Positions 43,725-48,792 of a stretch of 48,792 nucleotides of DNA are shown here, one piece after another. Origin of the DNA: Candidatus Albibeggiatoa sp. nov. NOAA (GTDB lineage: Bacteria; Pseudomonadota; Gammaproteobacteria; Beggiatoales; Beggiatoaceae). Position 1 is the stretch's first letter. Each line of letters starts with the position of its first letter. The position numbers and the translations under genes are program-made. Below the pieces are notes generated by a model. That model did not search any database. It saw nothing but the letters and a program-made list of their open reading frames with translations, and was not told the DNA's origin. The stretch lies in NCBI GenBank assembly GCA_025800385.1, contig JAOXRS010000167.1, positions 1 through 48,792 of the forward strand, read 5' to 3'.

Positions 43725-44384
43725 ATGGATATGATCTTACCGCCTTCATGGCAAGCCAGATTAGCAAAAGAATTGGATCAGCCTTATTTTAAGCAACTGA
43801 CCGATTTTGTTGACGCGGAGTACCAACAATATACAGTTTATCCACCGCGCGAATTAGTGTTCAATGCGTTTCACTACTGTGCGTTTGATGATCTTAAAGT
43901 CGTGATTTTAGGCCAAGACCCCTATCATGGCGCAGGACAAGCTAACGGCTTATGTTTTTCGGTTAATGATGGCATCAAGCAGCCCCCTTCCTTAAAAAAT
44001 ATTTTCAAAGAAATTCATGCAGATACAGGTACATTAATTCCTGATTCGGGTAATTTAGAACGTTGGGCGAAACAAGGGGTGTTATTGCTCAATTCTATTT
44101 TAACTGTGCGAGAATCTGAGCCTGCTTCACATAAAAATAAGGGTTGGGAACAATTTACTGATGCTGTGATTCAAGTCATCAATGAGCAAAAACAGCAAAT
44201 AGTGTTTATTTTGTGGGGTAATTATGCGCAACAAAAAGGAAAAATTGTAAATAAAAATCAACACTTGGTGCTCAAGTCAGCACACCCTTCTCCTTTTTCT
44301 GTAAAAAAATTTATGGATAATCATCACTTTAGCCAAACCAATCAATATCTACAACAAGTTGGGAAAACACCTATACTGTGGTAA
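43725..44384 (+). CDS. ung: Uracil-DNA glycosylase
   Basis: A 219-residue family 1 uracil-DNA glycosylase that removes uracil from DNA to start base excision repair. The catalytic water-activating motif is LGQDPYHGAGQANGLCFSV, and the C-terminal motif is SAHPSPFSVKKF with the catalytic histidine. FILWGNYAQQKGK is the uracil-recognition asparagine region. An alternative ATG two codons in is possible; neither has a strong ribosome-binding site. It diverges from ubiE. Downstream, 478 AT-rich bases lead to the RiPP-type cassette, with no visible terminator for ung. Confidence 0.96.
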   Translation: MDMILPPSWQARLAKELDQPYFKQLTDFVDAEYQQYTVYPPRELVFNAFHYCAFDDLKVVILGQDPYHGAGQANGLCFSVNDGIKQPPSLKNIFKEIHADTGTLIPDSGNLERWAKQGVLLLNSILTVRESEPASHKNKGWEQFTDAVIQVINEQKQQIVFILWGNYAQQKGKIVNKNQHLVLKSAHPSPFSVKKFMDNHHFSQTNQYLQQVGKTPILW

Positions 44385-44862
44385 ATATATAACTAATATA
44401 ATAATTACAGCATATTACCTATTTATCTAAATTAATTTGCTTATTATTTATTTGTTTAGATCACTTCAAATTCGGTTTTTTTATAAAAAATATCTTTTAA
44501 ATATTTACTATTATTTATTTAGGCTGTGTTTAAGTGTATTTTTTAACTTTTTCATATTCCGCCAGCAATATAGAATTAAATTCATATTATTGAAAAAACA
44601 AATTCATTTATAACTTACTATATACAAAGCTTTTTGATCTGGATCAATAATAAAAAAATCAATAAATAAATAATTTTTATAAAAAACACTAAATTATCTA
44701 TTGACTTTTTGTTAAAACCTATCAACAATAGCTACTATTGAGTGCAACTTATACTGGCATTAAAACAGTTTTTGATAATACTAAACAGCGTTGATATTGA
44801 CCTTATATCAGCTTGCACATTGTATTATTTTTCCAACAAAACTAATGAAAGAGGATATTCCA
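44385..44862. promoter_or_regulatory. AT-rich regulatory region upstream of the RiPP-type cassette
   Basis: This 478-base gap contains no gene. Besides the FNR-type site at 44634-44647 it has a small perfect palindrome, CAATAG-CTA-CTATTG at 44726-44740, overlapping the place where a -35 box would sit for the TATACT at 44750-44755. TTGACT at 44701-44706 is a further -35-like hexamer. The region therefore looks like a regulated promoter for the cassette. Confidence 0.45.
44634..44647. promoter_or_regulatory. Perfect FNR/Anr-type binding site
   Basis: TTGATCTGGATCAA matches the FNR consensus TTGATNNNNATCAA exactly. Its centre (44640.5) lies about 222 bases before the precursor ATG; a TAATTT hexamer at 44671-44676 is at the spacing expected for a class II site near -41.5. 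This suggests oxygen-responsive control of the downstream cassette. Confidence 0.6.
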
Positions 44863-45147
44863 ATGACTAAATCAGCTTTAGCTTTAGCTCTTGGTTCTGT
44901 TTTCACTGTTGCAGTAGCGACTACTCCAGTTCACGCTAGTGAAGCACCAGCTCCTGAAGCGCCAGCTGTTGAAGAAGCTGCAGATGCTAAAAACATGTCA
45001 GAAGCTGCGCCTGAAGCACCAGCTGTTGAAGAAGCTGCAGACCCTAAAGGTATGTCAGAAGCAGCTCCAGAAGAAGCTGAAGAAAGTGCTACAGACCCTA
45101 AAGGTATGTCAGAAGCAGCTCCAGAAGAAGCTGAAGAAGACAAAGAG
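44863..45147 (+). CDS. Putative RiPP precursor: secreted, acidic, cysteine-free repeat protein
   Basis: This short gene encodes 94-95 residues. A signal peptide (MTKSALALALGSVFTVAVATT, cleavage after VHA) is followed by 70 acidic residues with two 19-residue tandem repeats (32-50 and 51-69) and a third shorter unit (70-87). Each unit ends in D(A/P)K(N/G)MSEAAP. There are no cysteines and three lysine-methionine segments (KNM, KGM, KGM). AGAGG lies eight to ten bases before the ATG at 44863; an in-frame ATG at 44791 has no such site. The stop is followed by the MNIO gene about 30 bases later. Location, secretion signal and repeats match the precursor slot of bufferin-like and HvfA-like loci, but those precursors carry cysteines. 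It may be a new substrate class or simply an acidic secreted protein. The frame read in +2 over the same bases is an artefact of the repeats. Confidence 0.7.
44956..45123 (+). repeat. Tandem 57/57/54-base coding repeats in the precursor gene
   Basis: Units at 44956-45012, 45013-45069 and 45070-45123 encode the repeated EAPAVEEAAD(A/P)K(N/G)MSEAAP-like segments. The last ~36 bases of units two and three are nearly identical at the DNA level, so unit number could change by slippage or recombination. Confidence 0.8.
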
Positions 45148-45180
45148 TAATCTTTTTACTTTTGATCTCGGACACTCGCT

Positions 45181-46023
45181 ATGAATAACAAAGTACATGG
45201 CGCGGGTCTGGGGCTCCGACGGGATTTCTTAACCTCGTTGGAGCAACAAGCCCCTCAACAAATTAATTTTATCGAGCTTGTTCCAGAAAACTGGATCGGC
45301 GTTGGTGGCCATCTCGGTAAAAAATTACGCTATTTCACTGAACGTTATCCCGTTGTTGCTCATGGTCTTTCCTTAAATATTGGCGGGCCTGCACCTCTTG
45401 ATGAGCCATTTTTACAACGTATTAAACAATTTCTTGATACCCATCAGGTTTTACACTATACCGATCATTTAACTTACTGTGCTGATGATGGTCACTTGTA
45501 CGATTTAATGCCAATTCCTTTTACGGAAGAAGCAGTACATTATGTTGCAGATCGTATTCGTCGTACCCAAGATATTTTAGAACGTAAAATTGCAATGGAA
45601 AATGCGTCATATTACGCAGCCCCAGGGCAAGAGATGACGGAAATTGATTTTGTCAATGCAGTGATAAGTGAAGCGGATTGTGACTTTTTGATTGATATTA
45701 ATAATATTTATGTCAATAGTGTCAATCATAATTATGATCCTGAAATATTCTTAAAAGCATTACCTAGCGAACGCATTGTGTATGCGCATATAGCAGGTCA
45801 TTACAATGAAGAAGATTTTATTATCGATACTCATGGTAAGCCTGTGATTGATCGAGTATGGGAATTATTAGATATTGCTTATCAAAGCTTTGGTGTATTC
45901 CCAACTTTATTAGAGCGTGATTTCAACATTCCACCATTAGATGAATTACTACAAGAAGTGGACATGATTGTTGATATTCAAGCCCGTTACGCTGAAACAG
46001 TTAAACAAGTGCAACATGGATAG
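45181..46023 (+). CDS. DUF692 multinuclear iron-dependent oxidative enzyme (MNIO; BufB/HvfB/MbnB-like)
   Basis: A 280-residue TIM-barrel enzyme of the DUF692 family, which uses two or three iron ions and O2 to modify peptide side chains. The family metal-binding and core motifs are present: AHGLSLNIGG (H61), YTDHLTY (H96), AMENASYY (E140), DINNIYVNSVNHN (D172, N174, H183), YAHIAGH (H203, H207), DTHG (D216, H218) and LLERD (E245). Relatives include MbnB (methanobactin), TglH, and the bufferin and HvfB enzymes, nearly all acting on cysteines in a partner peptide. The start at 45181 has only a weak ribosome-binding site. The partner gene overlaps its stop by eight bases. It sits directly after the repeat precursor gene. 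Confidence 0.93.
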   Translation: MNNKVHGAGLGLRRDFLTSLEQQAPQQINFIELVPENWIGVGGHLGKKLRYFTERYPVVAHGLSLNIGGPAPLDEPFLQRIKQFLDTHQVLHYTDHLTYCADDGHLYDLMPIPFTEEAVHYVADRIRRTQDILERKIAMENASYYAAPGQEMTEIDFVNAVISEADCDFLIDINNIYVNSVNHNYDPEIFLKALPSERIVYAHIAGHYNEEDFIIDTHGKPVIDRVWELLDIAYQSFGVFPTLLERDFNIPPLDELLQEVDMIVDIQARYAETVKQVQHG

Positions 46024-46777
46024 TCCTGCATTTCAACAAGTTCAATACGCGTTTGCTGCGCACATCCGTGACCCTGAGTCACCCGCCCCTGATGATGTGG
46101 CACAGCGACGCATGGCTGCTTATTCTGAGTTGTTTTATAACAATACAGAAGGCTTGTTAGCTAATACTTATCGTGTGCTAAATAAAATTTTATCGCCAGA
46201 ACAGTGGCAACATTTAACCCGACAATTTCTGATTAAGCATCAGTGCAAAACCCCCTTATTTCCGCAAATGCCACAGGAGTTTTTGCGTTATTTAGAAGAT
46301 GAGCATGAAGCACAGCCTGATGATCCTGTTTTTTTGTACGAATTAGCACATTATGAATGGGTGGAATTGGCGGTAGCAATCGACACACGAGAAGCCGATT
46401 TAAGTCAAGTGAGTCAAACAGGTGATTTATTAGCAGGCGTGCCTTATTTGAATCCGACAGTATGGGGTTTAGCTTATCAATATCCTGTACATCAGATTAG
46501 TCCAGATTTTCAGCCAACTGAACCGCCAGAACAACCTACTTATTTACTGGTCTTTCGGGATTTAAGTGATAATGTGGAGTTTGTTTTATTAAATCCTGTG
46601 AGTGCGCGTTTATTAGAAAAGTTGATGAAAAACGAAGAGCAGAAAACAGGGCAGGCTTTATTAACTGAAATTGCTGAAGAATTGCAACATCCACAACCAG
46701 AAGCCGTAGTTCAAGGCGGTTTAGATATTTTACAAAGCTGGTTAGCACAAGAAGTGATTTTAGGTACAAAAATTTAA
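46016..46777 (+). CDS. DUF2063 partner protein (BufC/HvfC-like)
   Basis: A 253-residue protein of the DUF2063 family, the usual partner of DUF692 enzymes, thought to bind the precursor leader and present it to the enzyme. The N-terminal helical part has FQQVQYAFAAHIRDPESPAP, RRMAAYSELFYNNTEGLLAN and LSPEQWQHLTRQFL; LYELAHYEWVELAVAI marks the end of the first domain, and the C-terminal domain (YLLVFRDLSDNVEFVLLNPV) is a winged-helix-like or RRE-like fold. I chose the ATG at 46016, which gives the ATGGATAG overlap with the upstream stop; the longer frame adds residues with no match. It closes the cassette. Confidence 0.92.
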   Translation: MDSPAFQQVQYAFAAHIRDPESPAPDDVAQRRMAAYSELFYNNTEGLLANTYRVLNKILSPEQWQHLTRQFLIKHQCKTPLFPQMPQEFLRYLEDEHEAQPDDPVFLYELAHYEWVELAVAIDTREADLSQVSQTGDLLAGVPYLNPTVWGLAYQYPVHQISPDFQPTEPPEQPTYLLVFRDLSDNVEFVLLNPVSARLLEKLMKNEEQKTGQALLTEIAEELQHPQPEAVVQGGLDILQSWLAQEVILGTKI

Positions 46778-46783
46778 ATATTG

Positions 46784-46817
46784 TCAGAGCTGGAGTTTTG
46801 TACAACTTTGGTTCTGA
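46784..46817. terminator. Imperfect hairpin between cassette and mutL
   Basis: TCAGA at 46784-46788 and TCTGA at 46813-46817 pair, with a second inner pair AGTT/AACT, in the 41-base gap between convergent genes. A candidate shared terminator; the stem is interrupted and the T-tract weak. Confidence 0.35.
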
Positions 46818-46818
46818 T

Positions 46819-48657
46819 TTACTTCCCTCGTAAAAATAATTTGTCTAAGGCTTTCATATCTAACTGCACCCAAGTTGGTCGCCCATGATTACATTGGTTG
46901 CTACGCTCTGTTTTTTCCATATCTCTAAGCAACGCATTCATTTCATTTAAATTTAATTGCCGATTGGCTCTCACTGAATAATGACAGGCCATGGTAGATA
47001 ATAGCTCATTGATATATTGTTCAATCTTCTGAGTGACACCAAAACGATTTAAGTCTGCTAACATATCACGAATTAATTTTTCTACTTCTGATTGGCGTAG
47101 TAATGTGGGGATTTGTTGGATATTAAGAACCGTATTTTGTAAAGTTAACTCAAAGCCTAATTTTTTAAATAATGCTTCATGTTGCTCAATTAAAATGGCT
47201 TCAGATTCAGCAAGGTGCATTTCAACAGGCATTAGCAATCGTTGTGCATTTAATTTATTTTGTTGCCAAGCTTGCTTCATATTTTCATAAGTAATTCGCT
47301 CATGTGCTGAGTGCATATCAACCAACACTAAACCATGCTCATTCTCCGCTAAAATATAAATTCCTGCCAATTGTGCTAATGCATAACCTAATGGCGGCGT
47401 TTCTATACTTTCAACATTATTTTCAATAATTGGTGTTGGCTCAAAATTAGGCTGATAACTTAATGGTGTAGATTCAGCAACTGGTTTATTTACTGTTGGT
47501 GTTGCCAATTTTTCTGTACTACGTTGAGCTAAACGTTCATACATTTGCAAGCTTTCTTGTACGCTAGGGCGTGTTGGCTTGGTTTCCGTTGGATAAGGTT
47601 TTGATGCGGGTTTAACTTCTGTAGTTTGAGGCATAGTTTGCGGTTGGGTTTTAGCAAGATGTTTCTGTAAGCCACTGGCTAAAAAGCTATGTACCACATC
47701 ACCTTTACTAAATCGTACCTCACTTTTAGTCGGATGCACATTGACATCAATTTCCGCAGGATCAACGGTTAAAAACAGCACAAAGCTTGGATGACGACCA
47801 CCATACAATACATCTTGATAGGCTTGTTTCACAGCATGAATCACCAATTTGTCTCGAATCATACGCCCGTTGATGAAAAAATATTGCATATCAGGTTGGC
47901 TGCGCGAGTGCGTTGGTTCACTGATCCAACCTTTAAGCATCAGATTTTCCCGTTGATGTGAGATAGGTATGAGATGTTCTAATAAATTCTGACTACATAA
48001 AGTAGCAACACGTTGTAATTTCTGTTTTTCATCTTGGGCAGCTTTGAGTTGTAAAATCGTGCGGCGATTGTGAATTAGTTGAAAGCTCACATCAAAACGA
48101 CTCAAAGCCAAACGTTTGACCATCTCATGGATATGATTAAACTCTGTTTTATCGGTGCGTAGAAATTTGCGACGCGCGGGTGTGTTATAAAATAAATCAG
48201 AGATTTCTATAGTTGTACCTGTTGGATGCGCCGTGGGTTCGATGATGGGCTGCTCATATTGTTCTAAGCGTAATTGATGGCCATGTTTTGCTAAAAAGTG
48301 TTTAGAACTTAACGTTAAACGCGACACCGATGCGATGCTGGCTAATGCTTCACCACGAAAACCCAAACTGATAATGTGCTCTAAATCGTCAATTGTATGA
48401 ATTTTACTAGTGGCGTGGCGGCGTACTGCAAGCTCCAATTCATCAGCAGGAATACCGCAACCATTATCCCGAATTCGAATTAATTTACTGCCCGCTTGTT
48501 CGATTTCGATAATAATTTCGGTAGCTTGTGCATCCAAACTGTTTTCAAGTAACTCTTTAATCACGGATGCAGGGCGTTCAATGACTTCGCCTGCCGCAAT
48601 TTGGTTGGCTAAATGGTTAGATAGTGGTTGGATTGGAGAATGCTGTTTGTAATTCAT
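46819..48657 (-). CDS. mutL: DNA mismatch repair protein MutL (endonuclease type)
   Basis: A 612-residue mismatch-repair ATPase. The N-terminal GHKL domain is complete: KELLENSLDAQATEI, RDNGCGIP, GFRGEALASIASV, and the HATPase transducer part follows to about 330; a disordered proline- and threonine-rich linker covers about 335-415. The C-terminal domain keeps the metal-dependent endonuclease signature in altered form, DMHSAHERITYE (D447 to E458, standard DQHAxxExxxxE with Q to M and A to S), plus STMACHYSVRA and CNHGRP, so nicking activity is likely and a MutH partner is not expected. The start at 48657 has no Shine-Dalgarno; instead a 14-copy heptamer array ends six bases before the ATG. 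Confidence 0.96.
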   Translation of the reverse strand: MNYKQHSPIQPLSNHLANQIAAGEVIERPASVIKELLENSLDAQATEIIIEIEQAGSKLIRIRDNGCGIPADELELAVRRHATSKIHTIDDLEHIISLGFRGEALASIASVSRLTLSSKHFLAKHGHQLRLEQYEQPIIEPTAHPTGTTIEISDLFYNTPARRKFLRTDKTEFNHIHEMVKRLALSRFDVSFQLIHNRRTILQLKAAQDEKQKLQRVATLCSQNLLEHLIPISHQRENLMLKGWISEPTHSRSQPDMQYFFINGRMIRDKLVIHAVKQAYQDVLYGGRHPSFVLFLTVDPAEIDVNVHPTKSEVRFSKGDVVHSFLASGLQKHLAKTQPQTMPQTTEVKPASKPYPTETKPTRPSVQESLQMYERLAQRSTEKLATPTVNKPVAESTPLSYQPNFEPTPIIENNVESIETPPLGYALAQLAGIYILAENEHGLVLVDMHSAHERITYENMKQAWQQNKLNAQRLLMPVEMHLAESEAILIEQHEALFKKLGFELTLQNTVLNIQQIPTLLRQSEVEKLIRDMLADLNRFGVTQKIEQYINELLSTMACHYSVRANRQLNLNEMNALLRDMEKTERSNQCNHGRPTWVQLDMKALDKLFLRGK

Positions 48658-48663
48658 TGAGTC

Positions 48664-48761
48664 AGTTATCAGTTATCAGTTATCAGTTATCAGTTATCAG
48701 TTATCAGTTATCAGTTATCAGTTATCAGTTATCAGTTATCAGTTATCAGTTATCAGTTATC
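48664..48761 (-). repeat. Heptamer tandem array (TAACTGA x14) abutting mutL
   Basis: Fourteen perfect tandem copies of a seven-base unit, read as TAACTGA on the mutL strand (98 bases), end just before the mutL start codon. The same heptamer has been described as an abundant intergenic repeat in marine Beggiatoaceae. It occupies the position of the mutL ribosome-binding site and leader. The last 31 bases of the window (48762-48792) show nothing further. Confidence 0.95.
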
Positions 48762-48792
48762 ATCGAGCTTAATATTTATTTTTTCTTTGAGA

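Noticed and set aside
44385..44862. tRNA or small RNA gene
   Set aside because: No cloverleaf, CCA end or stable hairpin with a T-run was seen in this or the other long gaps.
44939..45184. Lysine- and leucine-rich frame with CQK repeats across the precursor gene
   Set aside because: Its apparent repeats come from the DNA repeats of the acidic frame. Only the acidic frame has a ribosome-binding site and a signal peptide, so no frameshift to restore cysteines is supported.
48664..48761. CRISPR array
   Set aside because: The units are seven bases with no spacers, so this is a simple tandem repeat.

Overview
The window looks like a chromosomal contig end from a low-GC (about 40% by eye) gammaproteobacterium, most probably Beggiatoaceae/Thiotrichales. 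Supporting signs are a typical gammaproteobacterial core set (ispB, ubiE, rho, trxA, ppx, mutL, ung, ratA-rnfH), Gram-negative envelope proteins (OmpW, porin, lipoproteins), DUF3379 and DUF3301 proteins, and a TAACTGA-type heptamer array just before mutL, a repeat I recall as abundant in marine Beggiatoaceae genomes. I see no tRNA, rRNA, IS element, prophage or CRISPR array. The first ~281 bases look foreign: the minus strand is one open, cysteine-rich, repeat-like frame resembling metazoan secreted proteins, so they may be a chimeric or contaminating contig end.

Layout. 1-522: foreign-looking end plus AT-rich leader. 523-2247: large subunit of an uptake [NiFe] hydrogenase, with no small subunit in view. 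2617-11485: a five-domain channel protein (ABC-type solute-binding domain, Cys-loop-receptor-like domain, MscS pore, cyclic-nucleotide-binding domain), then a TRAP transporter with two paralogous binding lipoproteins and an AT-rich unknown membrane gene between them. 11529-14099: degenerate GGDEF protein, IspB, DUF423 protein. 14166-16034: unknown membrane protein. 16299-21999: Tat-exported flavin oxidase, GMC dehydrogenase with its subunit 3, then an HxlR regulator divergent from a quinone reductase and a peroxiredoxin. 22096-24675: secreted thioredoxin-like protein, DUF3379, DUF1737 and OmpW. 24875-27490: AlgZ/AlgR-type two-component pair and an orphan YfiR. 27480-30331: 5-FTHF cyclo-ligase, RnfH, RatA, Na+ symporter. 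30586-33514: porin, exopolyphosphatase. 33867-38376: DUF3301, a CHAT protease with a P-loop, and a subtilase lipoprotein. 38510-42082: coiled-coil protein, GT2, Rho, thioredoxin. 42394-44384: RDD, UbiE, Ung. 44863-46777: a RiPP-type cassette (acidic repeat precursor, DUF692/MNIO, DUF2063). 46819-48657: MutL, with the heptamer array touching its start.

The strongest candidates for something undescribed are the channel at 2617-6117, which puts a binding-protein domain and a pentameric-receptor-like domain on an MscS/cyclic-nucleotide pore next to a TRAP system, and the MNIO cassette at 44863-46777, whose putative precursor has three repeats and no cysteine and lies downstream of a perfect FNR-type site. 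The CHAT/subtilase neighbourhood and the repeat array at mutL come next. All functions are read from sequence motifs recalled from known families; no database search was run.
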